DNA from: BCD1 sp965230565
GTDB taxonomy: Bacteria > Bacteroidota > Bacteroidia > Chitinophagales > Saprospiraceae
DNA length: 64,000 bases
Direction: 5' to 3'
NCBI GenBank assembly: GCA_965230565.1
Contig: CBDDLH010000016.1
Coordinates: 2,170,001 to 2,234,000, forward strand
The position numbers and the translations under genes are program-made. Positions 43,705-52,794 of this stretch are shown here, one piece after another (the first letter of the stretch is position 1; every line of letters starts with the position of its first letter). Below the pieces are notes generated by a model. It was not told the DNA's origin, searched no databases, and saw only the letters and a program-made list of their open reading frames with translations.

Positions 43705-44787
43705 ATGTATGATTTTACAGGTTTAGTGGAATCCATTCACGAGGCTCTGGCGAATAGTTTGTCGCCGGGAATGGCAGCTCTGGTGGAATGGATCATTATC
43801 GGGGCGATTTTCCTGGGCTTTTTTGCGCTGTTGGGTCTTGTCCTGGTATATGTTGAACGAAAGGTATGCGCCTTTTTCCAGCTTCGGTTAGGACCTATGC
43901 GCGTCGGTTTCTGGGGTACGGCACAGACAGTAGCCGATACGCTTAAACTTTTGCTCAAAGAGCCGATCATGAACAAACGTGCAGACAAATTTTTATTCAA
44001 CTTTGCACCATTCGTCATCATTATTTCTTCCCTTATCGTACTTTCCGTAACGCCATTTGCGCCGGGATTACAAGCTTTTGACATCAATATTGGTCTGTTT
44101 TTTGTCATTGCCATTTCTTCCATTGGGGTAGTTGGAATTTTATTGGCCGGATGGGCGAGTAATAACAAATATTCCCTGATCGGAGCCATGCGGAGTGGAG
44201 CGCAGATCGTGAGTTATGAATTATCCGTTGGGCTTGCATTAATGACTATGGTTGTTTTGACCGGAAGTCTTCAATTATCTGAAATCATTGCCAGCCAGGC
44301 AGATGGATGGTGGATATTCAAGGGACACATTCCTGCATTCATTGCCTTTATATTGTTCATCGTAGCTTCCACGGCTGAAGTCAACCGCGGACCGTTTGAC
44401 CTTGCAGAGGCCGAATCAGAACTCACTGCCGGATTCCACACAGAATATTCAGGAATGAAATTCGCCTTTTTCTTCCTGGCAGAGTTTGTGAATATGTTTA
44501 TCGTTGCAGTCATCGCCGCAACCGTATTCCTCGGCGGATGGATGCCCTTCCATATTGGCGGTCTTGATGGTTTCAACCAAATAATGGATTTCATTCCCGG
44601 GATCCTGTGGTTCTTTGGAAAAGTGGCGTTCATCATATTCCTGATGATGTGGTTCAAATGGACCTTCCCGAGATTGAGAATTGACCAATTGTTGACTTTG
44701 GAATGGAAATATCTCTTACCACTCAACCTGATGAATATCGTGCTGATGGCCTTTGTGGTATATATGGGATGGTATTTTGGAAATTGA
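43705..44787 (+). CDS. nuoH: Complex I subunit H
   Basis: 360 residues with eight or so transmembrane helices. Signature loops: YVERKVCAFFQLRLGPMRVG near residue 50, and EVNRGPFDLAEAESELTAGF around residue 230. NuoH links the quinone site to the proton-pumping arm. Length is typical. Confidence 0.95.
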   Translation: MYDFTGLVESIHEALANSLSPGMAALVEWIIIGAIFLGFFALLGLVLVYVERKVCAFFQLRLGPMRVGFWGTAQTVADTLKLLLKEPIMNKRADKFLFNFAPFVIIISSLIVLSVTPFAPGLQAFDINIGLFFVIAISSIGVVGILLAGWASNNKYSLIGAMRSGAQIVSYELSVGLALMTMVVLTGSLQLSEIIASQADGWWIFKGHIPAFIAFILFIVASTAEVNRGPFDLAEAESELTAGFHTEYSGMKFAFFFLAEFVNMFIVAVIAATVFLGGWMPFHIGGLDGFNQIMDFIPGILWFFGKVAFIIFLMMWFKWTFPRLRIDQLLTLEWKYLLPLNLMNIVLMAFVVYMGWYFGN

Positions 44788-44992
44788 CACGGACCGGTAA
44801 AAACTCAATTTTCCATTAACCTTTGAAGGTTATGCAAGATTGGAGCCTGAAAATCGAGTTTTTACTTCCGAATTATTGATTAAATAAGAAGCGTTCGGTA
44901 AATATTTGAAACCCAAAAAATCTTGCATCGAACAATTTCTTTGTTTTGAAAAAGAGGCAACAGTGCCTGATTAAATTTTAAAAACTGACCTG

Positions 44993-45481
44993 ATGAATAG
45001 TGTTATAAAATATTTTTCAGACATAGCCCACGGAGTAAAAACCCTTTGGAAAGGAATGATGGTCACGGGGTACTACATCTCTCATGCCCGGAAGGAGATC
45101 ATCACTCAGCAATATCCTGAAAACAGGGACACCCTCCAGATGTTCGATCGCTTCAGGGGAGAGGTAATCATGCCTCATAATGAAGATAACGAACACCGTT
45201 GTACTGGTTGTCAGGCATGCGAGATAGCTTGTCCGAATGGCACCATAGAGATCATCTGGGACAGAAAACCCGATCCCGAAACCGGTAAAAAGAAAAAAAG
45301 CATTCACACCTTCATCTACCATTTACAAATGTGTACGATGTGTGGTCTGTGCATACCTGCATGTCCGACAGATGCCATCATCATGGGGCAGGACTTTGAA
45401 CATGCAGTGACCGACAGGTCAAAACTGACGAAGATCCTGAATAAACCGGGTTCGAAATTGATGAAAGGAGTTGAGGAGTAG
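44993..45481 (+). CDS. nuoI: Complex I subunit I (2[4Fe-4S])
   Basis: 162 residues. Two cluster motifs: Cys70, Cys73, Cys76, Cys80 (CTGCQACEIACP) and Cys114, Cys117, Cys120, Cys124 (CTMCGLCIPACP). It binds clusters N6a/N6b and, in a complex lacking NuoEFG, would be the entry point for electrons from ferredoxin or another donor (inference). 205 bases separate it from nuoH. Confidence 0.95.
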   Translation: MNSVIKYFSDIAHGVKTLWKGMMVTGYYISHARKEIITQQYPENRDTLQMFDRFRGEVIMPHNEDNEHRCTGCQACEIACPNGTIEIIWDRKPDPETGKKKKSIHTFIYHLQMCTMCGLCIPACPTDAIIMGQDFEHAVTDRSKLTKILNKPGSKLMKGVEE

Positions 45482-45487
45482 AAATAA

Positions 45488-45524
45488 AAGGCTAAGGCTG
45501 AGGCTGAGGCTGAGGTTGAGGTTG
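45488..45524. repeat. Hexamer array (GGCTGA) between nuoI and nuoJ
   Basis: Six units of GGCTAA/GGCTGA/GGTTGA in tandem start shortly after the nuoI stop. Confidence 0.9.
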
Positions 45525-45599
45525 AAAAAATAACTTCGACCTTCAAAAAATGGTCCCACTGAAGAGACCAGCTTAAGAAAAAGACAAAACGAAAAATTA

Positions 45600-46121
45600 A
45601 TGGAACGCATCATTTTTTACATTTTAGCGGCCGCAATCATTTTGTTTTCACTGTTTTCAGTGACCAGCACACGGATTCTTCGTGCTGCCATTTACCTTTT
45701 CCTGGTACTTGTATCCATTGCCGGAGTGTATTTCATGCTGGGATACAATTTCCTCGGTGCCGTACAACTCACGGTTTATGCCGGAGGTATTGTGGTATTG
45801 ATCATTTTCTCCATACTACTTACGGAGCAGATCGACAGCCGGATGCCTTCCCCCAAACTAGGAACTATGATCCTGAGCGGAGCAGTGGCGGTCATAGGCG
45901 CTACCGTCAGCATTTTTGCCATAACGGGTCATAATTTCGAGACTACACCAGAAACAGTAAATGCCGGAACGGTAGAGAAGGTCGGTGAGCGACTATTGAG
46001 TTACGGAGAAGGAGGTTATGTACTTCCATTCGAGGTCATCAGTATATTACTGCTTGCCGCAATGATCGGGGCCATCGTCATTGCCAAGCGACCAAAGTCT
46101 GAAGAGCAGGCAGGTGAATAA
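45600..46121 (+). CDS. nuoJ: Complex I subunit J
   Basis: 173 residues and five transmembrane helices, with the family block YFMLGYNFLGAVQLTVYAGGIVVLIIF (about residues 45-71, only partly quoted by position here) and GGYVLPFEVISILLLAAMIGA-type helix near 140-160. It carries the pi-bulge helix of complex I. 35 bases to nuoK. Confidence 0.92.
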   Translation: MERIIFYILAAAIILFSLFSVTSTRILRAAIYLFLVLVSIAGVYFMLGYNFLGAVQLTVYAGGIVVLIIFSILLTEQIDSRMPSPKLGTMILSGAVAVIGATVSIFAITGHNFETTPETVNAGTVEKVGERLLSYGEGGYVLPFEVISILLLAAMIGAIVIAKRPKSEEQAGE

Positions 46122-46156
46122 CCTCAATTGATTTAATAAAAAGAAAAATTTACATC

Positions 46157-46474
46157 ATGATAGCCGGAGTTAGTATATACGAAATTTTGATCGTTTCCAC
46201 GATTGTCTTTTTCATTGGCGTGTATGGCTTTTTGACAAGAAAAAACCTGATATCAGTGCTGCTGTCAGTGGAACTGATACTAAATGCTACCGCCATCAAC
46301 TTCGTGATCTTCAATAAATATCTGTTCCCCGGTCATGTACAAGGGCTGTTTTTCACCTTGTTCCTGATCGCTGTGGCGGCGGCAGAAGTTGCCATTGCCA
46401 TTGCCATCATCATCGACCTGTACCGAATAACGAAGAGCGTGAATGTGGATGAGACTGCGGAGATGAAACACTAG
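46157..46474 (+). CDS. nuoK: Complex I subunit K
   Basis: 105 residues, three helices with conserved Glu residues: LISVLLSVELILNATAINF and AAAEVAIAIAIIIDLYR. It belongs to the proton-pumping arm. Length is normal. Confidence 0.95.
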   Translation: MIAGVSIYEILIVSTIVFFIGVYGFLTRKNLISVLLSVELILNATAINFVIFNKYLFPGHVQGLFFTLFLIAVAAAEVAIAIAIIIDLYRITKSVNVDETAEMKH

Positions 46475-46853
46475 GGAATACAGAGTGATGAGTGATGAGT
46501 GTAAAGTTTAGAATGGAGTGTGAGTTTGGGGGGTAGAGTTTGACATGGTTTGACATAGTTTGATGTGGTTTGACATGGTTTGATGCGGTTTGATGCGGTT
46601 TGATGTGGTTTGATGTGGTTTGATGTGGTTTGAGATTGTTTCAAGGATATCAAATTGTTTTTACGGCCTTGGGAGCAAGGTTCCTGAAAGGTAAAAAGTA
46701 AAATTGTGGGGAAGGGAAAACTTAGCAATAATGGATTGAACATACAACCTGTAAAGCTTTCTTAGCGTACATGGCGTAACCTTTGCGAGCTTTGCGGTTA
46801 AAAAAATAAAAGAGAATAATAAAACCTAACTGGTTTACTATAAACTTAGCTGT
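46475..46853. repeat. nuoK-nuoL spacer with decamer array
   Basis: A 379-base spacer. After TGATGAGTGATGAGTG repeats, 46541-46640 holds ten consecutive 10-base units of the form TGATGTGGTT / TGACATGGTT / TGATGCGGTT. The rest is ordinary AT-rich leader. A reverse-strand frame through the array is an artefact of the period. Confidence 0.9.
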
Positions 46854-48773
46854 ATGGACTTTAGTTATACCATTTGGATACCGTTGATACCGTTTCTTGC
46901 CTTTTTTGTGGTGGGAATACTGGGTAACAAAAAAAATCCCGGGTTATGGGGTATGGTCAGCACCGGAGCGATTGGTGTTTCCACCGTGCTGTCTTTTATT
47001 ACGGCCTACCGGTATTTTTTCCAGGTCGGAAAGGTTGGGGATACCTATGAGAAAATCATAGCCTACAACACCACCTGGCTCAACTTTACAGATACCTTAC
47101 ACATCGATGTAGGTGTCCTGCTCGATCCAATATCTGTGATGATGCTCATTGTTGTGTCGGTGGTTTCGTTAATGGTCCACATTTACAGTTTTGGGTATAT
47201 GAAAGGCGAAGGCGGATTCACCCGTTTTTATGCCTTTTTATCCTTATTCAGTTTTTCTATGTTCGGGCTTGTCTTAGCGACCAATTTGTTCCAGATGTAC
47301 ATTTGCTGGGAGCTCGTGGGGGTTTCTTCCTTTCTGCTGATCGGTTATTATTATCATAAACCATCGGCAGTGGCTGCTTCTAAAAAAGCCTTTATCGTTA
47401 CGAGATTTGCCGATCTTGGGTTCCTTATCGGTATTTTGGTGGTTTCCTACCTCACGGGAACTTTTGATTTCCAGGAACTCACCAATCCCGATGGTGCAGC
47501 TATCACACAGGGCAGTTCCATTGCCTTTTTGGGATTATCCACTATGACATGGGCACTGATCCTGATCTTTATCGGAGGAGCCGGGAAATCAGCTATGTTC
47601 CCGTTACACATTTGGTTGCCGGATGCGATGGAAGGTCCTACTCCGGTTTCGGCTTTGATCCATGCGGCGACGATGGTGGTGGCTGGAGTTTACCTCGTAG
47701 CAAGGTTATTCCCGCTCTATTATTTCGCTGCTCCTACAGCACTTGAGCTGGTGGCTATAGTAGGGGCATTTACTTCTTTATTCGCGGCAATAATTGCCTG
47801 TACGCAAACGGATATCAAACGTGTACTGGCCTTTTCCACCATGTCCCAGCTGGGATATATGATGCTGGCATTGGGTGTTTCCGGTTATGGCGGGCATGAC
47901 GGCCTGGGGTATATGGCTTCGATGTTCCATTTGTTCACGCATGCCATGTTCAAGGCATTATTGTTCCTTGGAGCCGGTTCCATCATTCATGCAGTTCACA
48001 GCAACTACCTTAAAGATATGGGCAGCTTGCGCAAATACATGCCGATCACCCATATCACTTTCCTGGTTGCCTGTCTGGCTATTGCAGGGATTCCTCCTTT
48101 TGCGGGATTTTTCAGTAAGGATGAAATTCTTGCAGCTGCTCTGCACGATAATATGATTTACTTCATCGTGGAATACCTGGTAGCAGGCTTGACGGCATTT
48201 TATATGTTCCGGTTGTATTTCGGTATTTTCTGGGGAGAAGAAAAGACCTACGAGCATGCACCACACGAGTCGCCAATGTCTATGGCTATTCCATTAATTA
48301 TTTTAGGGATTGCCAGTGCTACAGTCGGTTTCCTTCCTTTTCCGGAATGGATCGCTCCTGACGGACATGGTTTTGAAGCACATATTAACTGGACTGTTGC
48401 CGGGGCATCTATAGGCATTGGTGTTGTAGGTATTTTGCTGGCCATGGCTTTTTACAGAAAAAAGACAGATCTCCCGGATCGGGCGACCAAAGCATTTGGT
48501 GCCTTTTATAAATGGGCAAATAATAAATTTTACATCGACGAGATCTATCTCTTCGTGACCAAGAAGATATTGTTTAAAGGTATTTCATGGCCGATAGCGT
48601 GGTTTGACCGAAATGTTGTTGATGGCACCATGAATTTGATTGGAAATACAACCACGGCGATCTCTGCAAGGATCAAAGGCATGCAATCCGGAAAGGTGCA
48701 GCAGTATGCTTTTGCTTTTGTATCGGGGGTCATTGTGATTGTGTTGGTATTTGCATACGTATTGGGTAATTAG
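46854..48773 (+). CDS. nuoL: Complex I subunit L
   Basis: 639 residues and about 16 helices of the antiporter-like fold, with the Glu/Lys pattern of proton channels: SLFSFSMFGLVLATNLFQMY, CWELVGVSSFLLIGYYYH, and AMEGPTPVSALIHAATMV. The long C-terminal amphipathic arm (about 480-600) is present. It is the distal pump module. Confidence 0.94.
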   Translation: MDFSYTIWIPLIPFLAFFVVGILGNKKNPGLWGMVSTGAIGVSTVLSFITAYRYFFQVGKVGDTYEKIIAYNTTWLNFTDTLHIDVGVLLDPISVMMLIVVSVVSLMVHIYSFGYMKGEGGFTRFYAFLSLFSFSMFGLVLATNLFQMYICWELVGVSSFLLIGYYYHKPSAVAASKKAFIVTRFADLGFLIGILVVSYLTGTFDFQELTNPDGAAITQGSSIAFLGLSTMTWALILIFIGGAGKSAMFPLHIWLPDAMEGPTPVSALIHAATMVVAGVYLVARLFPLYYFAAPTALELVAIVGAFTSLFAAIIACTQTDIKRVLAFSTMSQLGYMMLALGVSGYGGHDGLGYMASMFHLFTHAMFKALLFLGAGSIIHAVHSNYLKDMGSLRKYMPITHITFLVACLAIAGIPPFAGFFSKDEILAAALHDNMIYFIVEYLVAGLTAFYMFRLYFGIFWGEEKTYEHAPHESPMSMAIPLIILGIASATVGFLPFPEWIAPDGHGFEAHINWTVAGASIGIGVVGILLAMAFYRKKTDLPDRATKAFGAFYKWANNKFYIDEIYLFVTKKILFKGISWPIAWFDRNVVDGTMNLIGNTTTAISARIKGMQSGKVQQYAFAFVSGVIVIVLVFAYVLGN

Positions 48774-48862
48774 GACCTGGATTGCCACGATTACCTGGAT
48801 TATAGGACGCGAAGGATGAAGTTGTACCGCGGAGGGCCGCGGAGAGTTTGATCAAATAACAC

Positions 48863-48920
48863 GCAACCAGTAACCAGAAACCAGAAACCAGAAACCAGTA
48901 ACTAGAAACAAGTAACCAAT
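48863..48920 (+). repeat. AACCAGA heptamer tract ending at the nuoM start
   Basis: Heptamers GCAACCAG, TAACCAG, AAACCAG (several) and TAACTAG run up to base 48920, and the nuoM ATG is at 48922. The unit is on the coding strand. Confidence 0.88.
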
Positions 48921-48921
48921 T

Positions 48922-50427
48922 ATGGATATTTTAACGTTATTAGTTGTTATTCCCATTTTGACGGTCATTGGGTTGATGATCAGCAGGGATTTTAAACAGG
49001 CCAGGATGGTGGCTGCGGTAGGGATGGGGCTGCAATTGGTCCAATCGATCTATCTGCTTTTTGCTTACCTCGGTGAGCGGGCTGCCGGAAATGAAGCGGA
49101 GATGCTCTTTACGAAGAGTTATGTCTGGTTCAAGGCTCTGAATATTCACTATGATATTGGGGTTGATGGCATTTCTGTTGCGCTGATCCTGCTGACCAGT
49201 ATTGTAACTTTTGCCGGCGTATTCATCTCCTGGCAGGTCAAAGAACTCTCCCGGGAATTCTACATCTCCCTGATCATTCTGGCGACCGGGGTATTTGGGT
49301 TCTTTATTTCTCTGGACTTGTTCACCATGTTCGTATTTTACGAGATAGCCGTAATCCCGATGTATCTGTTGATCGGTATCTGGGGGAGCGGGCCTAAGGA
49401 ATATTCGGCGATGAAGCTGACCCTGATGTTGATGGGAGGATCAGCATTCCTGCTCGTCGGGCTCCTGGGACTTTATTTTAATTCAGCCGGTGCCGACGGT
49501 ACTTTGACGTTTAATATCCTTGAAATTGCTCAGGTAAACATTCCCGTAAGCGTTCAGCGTTTCTTCTTCCCATTCACTTTTATCGGATTTGGAGTATTGG
49601 GAGCGCTATTCCCATTCCATACCTGGTCACCTGATGGTCACGCATCGGCGCCAACTGCTGTTTCGATGTTACACGCTGGCGTATTGATGAAGCTTGGAGG
49701 TTACGGTGCTTTCCGAGTAGCCATGGTTTTGATGCCGGAAGCTGCCAGTGAAATGGCCTGGATCTTCATCATCCTTACTGCCATCAGCGTAATTTACGGT
49801 GCCTTTGGAGCCATTGCCCAGAAAGATTTGAAATATATCAATGCCTACTCTTCGGTAAGTCACTGCGGTTTGGTATTGTTTGCCATACTGATGATCAATA
49901 AAACTTCCTTCAACGGAGCCATTTTGCAGATGATCTCACACGGGTTGATGACGGCCCTTTTCTTTGCCCTTATCGGGATGTTGTACGAAAGAACGCATAC
50001 CAGGGATGTGTATAAAATGGGAGGACTGATGAAAATCCTGCCGTTCATCTCTGCGGTGTATGTCATCGCCGGTCTGGCATCTTTGGGACTTCCGGGGTTG
50101 AGTGGATTTGTGGCGGAGATGACCATTTTTGTCGGGGCATTCCAGCACCCGGATCTTTTCCATAGAATAGCGACGATTATTTCTGTTTCGGCCATTGTGG
50201 TGACGGCGGTTTACATCTTACGTGTGGTGGGCATCATGCTTATGGGGCCGGTAAAGAATCCGGAATTTGAGACTTTGCCTAAAGCTAAATGGTATGAGAA
50301 ACTGAGTGCGGTGCTACTCATTATTCCTATTGTGGGAATGGGACTTGCTCCATTGTGGCTGTCGGATATGATCACGGAGAGTCTTGGACCTGTTATGGAA
50401 AAGTTTAGTTTTTTGATAGGTAATTAG
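48922..50427 (+). CDS. nuoM: Complex I subunit M
   Basis: 501 residues and about 14 helices, with YEIAVIPMYLLIGIWG (conserved Glu), the HTWSPDGHASAPTAVSMLHAG block, and a late Lys-bearing helix region. It is the middle antiporter-like pump. Length is normal. Confidence 0.95.
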   Translation: MDILTLLVVIPILTVIGLMISRDFKQARMVAAVGMGLQLVQSIYLLFAYLGERAAGNEAEMLFTKSYVWFKALNIHYDIGVDGISVALILLTSIVTFAGVFISWQVKELSREFYISLIILATGVFGFFISLDLFTMFVFYEIAVIPMYLLIGIWGSGPKEYSAMKLTLMLMGGSAFLLVGLLGLYFNSAGADGTLTFNILEIAQVNIPVSVQRFFFPFTFIGFGVLGALFPFHTWSPDGHASAPTAVSMLHAGVLMKLGGYGAFRVAMVLMPEAASEMAWIFIILTAISVIYGAFGAIAQKDLKYINAYSSVSHCGLVLFAILMINKTSFNGAILQMISHGLMTALFFALIGMLYERTHTRDVYKMGGLMKILPFISAVYVIAGLASLGLPGLSGFVAEMTIFVGAFQHPDLFHRIATIISVSAIVVTAVYILRVVGIMLMGPVKNPEFETLPKAKWYEKLSAVLLIIPIVGMGLAPLWLSDMITESLGPVMEKFSFLIGN

Positions 50428-50480
50428 GAGGGAGTGCAAAGTGCAGAGTGTATAGTGATGAGTGTAGAATGATTTATCTA

Positions 50481-50550
50481 GCAACAAGAAACCAGTAACC
50501 AGTAACTGAAAACCAGCAACAAGAAACCAGCAAACCTGTAACTAGAAAAC
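50481..50550 (+). repeat. AACCAGT/AACAAGA tract ending at the nuoN start
   Basis: Degenerate heptamers (GCAACAAG, AAACCAG, TAACCAG, GAAAACCAG) fill the spacer and end directly before the nuoN ATG at 50551. A TGCAAAGTGCAGAGTG stretch precedes it. Confidence 0.85.
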
Positions 50551-51972
50551 ATGGAATTAAGTACTTTATTATTGATGAGACAGGAACTAGCGCTGACGGC
50601 GATCATTTTGATCCTGTTGGTGTCGGAGATATTTCTGTCAAAAGAGAACAAAGGCATGATAGTGCCTCTTGCTCTTGGCCTGATGGTGCTTCAGACGATT
50701 TTGGGCTTTATACCAATTGACCATGGTAGTTTATTTGGAGGTATGTTCCAAAATTCGGAGTTGACCCATTTGATGAAAAACATTCTCAATTTGGCGGTAG
50801 TGGTATTATTCCTGCAGTCCGCTTCCTGGTTGAGGAAAGATGTGTTGGAGCAAGGTCGTGGCACAGAATTCTACCTGTTGATTCTGTCGACCTTGTTGGG
50901 GATGTATTTTATGATCTCCGCCGGGGATTTTCTGATGTTCTTCCTGGGACTTGAATTGTCATCCCTACCATTGGCGGCTTTGGCAGCCTTTGATATTTAC
51001 AAAAAACGTTCGGCTGAAGCAGGGATCAAATTCATCCTTTCGGCAGCTATGGCTTCGGGAGTTTCCCTATTTGGTATTTCCATGATCTATGGAGTAACCG
51101 GATCCTTGTATTTTGATGAGATCGCTGCGGCTTTCAGTTTCGGAGGACTTGAGGTGCTGGCACTGGTATTCTTTTTCGGAGGGCTGGCATTCAAGATGTC
51201 GTTAGTCCCCTTCCATTTCTGGACGGCTGATGTTTACGAAGGTTCACCTATACCGGTGACCTCTTACCTTTCGGTGGTCTCCAAGGGAGCGGCGGTATTC
51301 ATCCTGACCATCATTTTGTTTACCGTGATGAAATCGATGCAGGATGTTTGGCGGGATGTGGTGTACATTATTGCGATATTGACGATGACGGTTGGTAATT
51401 TATTTGCCTTGAGGCAAAAGAATATGAAACGATTCCTGGCATTTTCTTCCATCGCGCAGGCAGGGTTTTTGTTGCTGGGAATCATTGCAGCCAATCAAAG
51501 TGGAATGGCAGTAGTTGTTTATTTCGTTTTGATTTATGTGTTCTCCAATCTTGGTGCTTTCGGCGTTGTCCAGGCCATTTCTTTGAACACTGGCAAGGAA
51601 AACATTGACGACTATGAAGGGTTGTACAGAACGAATCCGAAACTAAGTTTGGTCATGTTGCTTTCTTTATTCTCTCTGGCAGGGATACCTCCTGTTGCGG
51701 GATTCTTTGGGAAGTTCTTCCTCTTCATTGCTGCTGCAGGGGAAGGTTATTACTGGCTGGTACTGATAGCTGTTATTAATGTGACGATTGCGTTATACTA
51801 CTATTTACTTGTTGTGCGTGCCATGTTTTTGCGTAAGAACGAGAATGCAATTCCATTATTTAAGTCGGATACCCTGTTGAGAGTTGGATTGGTTATATGT
51901 GTGCTTGGTATTTTAGTAGCGGGGTTGTATAGTCCGTTGTATGAGTATATTTTTGGGCTGAGTGTGTTTTAA
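50551..51972 (+). CDS. nuoN: Complex I subunit N
   Basis: 473 residues of the third antiporter-like subunit, with FFLGLELSSLPLAALAAFD, KMSLVPFHFWTADVYEGSP and SLAGIPPVAGFFGKFFLF. It is the last gene of the cluster; subunits E, F and G are not encoded anywhere in the window. Confidence 0.95.
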   Translation: MELSTLLLMRQELALTAIILILLVSEIFLSKENKGMIVPLALGLMVLQTILGFIPIDHGSLFGGMFQNSELTHLMKNILNLAVVVLFLQSASWLRKDVLEQGRGTEFYLLILSTLLGMYFMISAGDFLMFFLGLELSSLPLAALAAFDIYKKRSAEAGIKFILSAAMASGVSLFGISMIYGVTGSLYFDEIAAAFSFGGLEVLALVFFFGGLAFKMSLVPFHFWTADVYEGSPIPVTSYLSVVSKGAAVFILTIILFTVMKSMQDVWRDVVYIIAILTMTVGNLFALRQKNMKRFLAFSSIAQAGFLLLGIIAANQSGMAVVVYFVLIYVFSNLGAFGVVQAISLNTGKENIDDYEGLYRTNPKLSLVMLLSLFSLAGIPPVAGFFGKFFLFIAAAGEGYYWLVLIAVINVTIALYYYLLVVRAMFLRKNENAIPLFKSDTLLRVGLVICVLGILVAGLYSPLYEYIFGLSVF

Positions 51973-52062
51973 AACGGTCTACGGTAAACGGCTTACGGTG
52001 GACGGTGGACGGCTTACGGTGGACGGCTTACGGTGGACGGCTTACGGTGAACGATGGACGGT
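51973..52062. repeat. ACGGTGGACGGCTT tandem tract after nuoN
   Basis: TACGGTGGACGGCT-like units, about 12-14 bases each and repeated about six times, start directly after the nuoN stop. Related copies are at 2922, 30718 and 42307. Confidence 0.9.
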
Positions 52063-52069
52063 GTGAATC

Positions 52070-52102
52070 AGAAATACTATTTTTTAGAAAAATAGTATTT
52101 CT
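52070..52102. repeat. 33-bp AT-rich palindrome, copy 1
   Basis: AGAAATACTATTTTT and AAAAATAGTATTTCT, 15-bp perfect arms with TAG between. A second copy is at 63908-63940. It may end nuo transcription, but it lacks a terminal T-run outside the stem. Confidence 0.85.
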
Positions 52103-52160
52103 AAGGAACACTTTGAACTATTTGAACAACTTGAACCCATTAAATCATTGTTTCATTAAA

Positions 52161-52192
52161 TTCCCGACACTTTGTATACGGGATTTCTTTTT
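52161..52192 (+). terminator. Weak terminator candidate downstream of nuoN
   Basis: A TCCCG/CGGGA stem with 12-base loop, followed by TTTCTTTTT. Confidence 0.35.
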
Positions 52193-52216
52193 ACTCAACA
52201 TTAATACCTTTTAATT

Positions 52217-52555
52217 ATGCCTATCGATAGCGGAAAACATCTTTTTGGAGATCTGGCCGACGGAACCAAGGTCACTTTTATAGAAAAAAAGGTTGAAAAA
52301 GGTCGCGCTGATTTTCTCAAGGCATTACTTGTGCATAATGGTTTCAATGTTATCCTGCAGGAAGAGAAGCGGAAATCAGAAGAAGAGCCTCAGTTGTATA
52401 CGGTTTGTGTGGATGATCTGAGATTTAATCCAACCATTGCTGTTTACAACCGTCAATTGCGTACTCCGGACGGGCGTAAGGTGACCCCGGATTACTGGAA
52501 CCAGAAGACGGACGAGACCGTTCCGATGTATTATGATAAGGAGTTGAAGGAGTAA
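52217..52555 (+). CDS. Conserved hypothetical protein
   Basis: 112 residues, highly charged, with no signal peptide and no transmembrane segment. Sequence such as GDLADGTKVTFIEKKVEKGRA and TPDYWNQKTDET does not match a family I know. It appears to be a small cytoplasmic alpha/beta protein. It is isolated: the nuo cluster and its repeat tract lie upstream and a lipoprotein downstream. Function unknown. Confidence 0.75.
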   Translation: MPIDSGKHLFGDLADGTKVTFIEKKVEKGRADFLKALLVHNGFNVILQEEKRKSEEEPQLYTVCVDDLRFNPTIAVYNRQLRTPDGRKVTPDYWNQKTDETVPMYYDKELKE

Positions 52556-52794
52556 TACAAAAATGCTTTAATTCCTCAATTCGAAAAAGCATAGCATTAC
52601 CGGAACAAAAGGACCGCCTTAGTTGGAATATCCTCTCCTTTAAACCTAAGTTTATTTCACTGGCCTACATATCCTGATTTGACAAAACCTTCAATCGTTA
52701 AAATCATATTAAAAAAAGGATTTCTTTTTTAGAGAAAAAGCGTTTTTCAGATATTTAGGATGATTATTTTTCTGAAAATCTAAACTCCAATAAA

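Noticed and set aside
46471..46743. A reverse-strand frame of 90 codons with TTSNHIKPHQ-type repeats
   Set aside because: It arises from the decamer array, whose units contain no stop in that frame.
52005..52214. A forward frame of 69 codons after nuoN
   Set aside because: Its first half is the ACGGTGGACGGCTT tract and the rest covers the palindrome and a weak terminator; no protein-like sequence.
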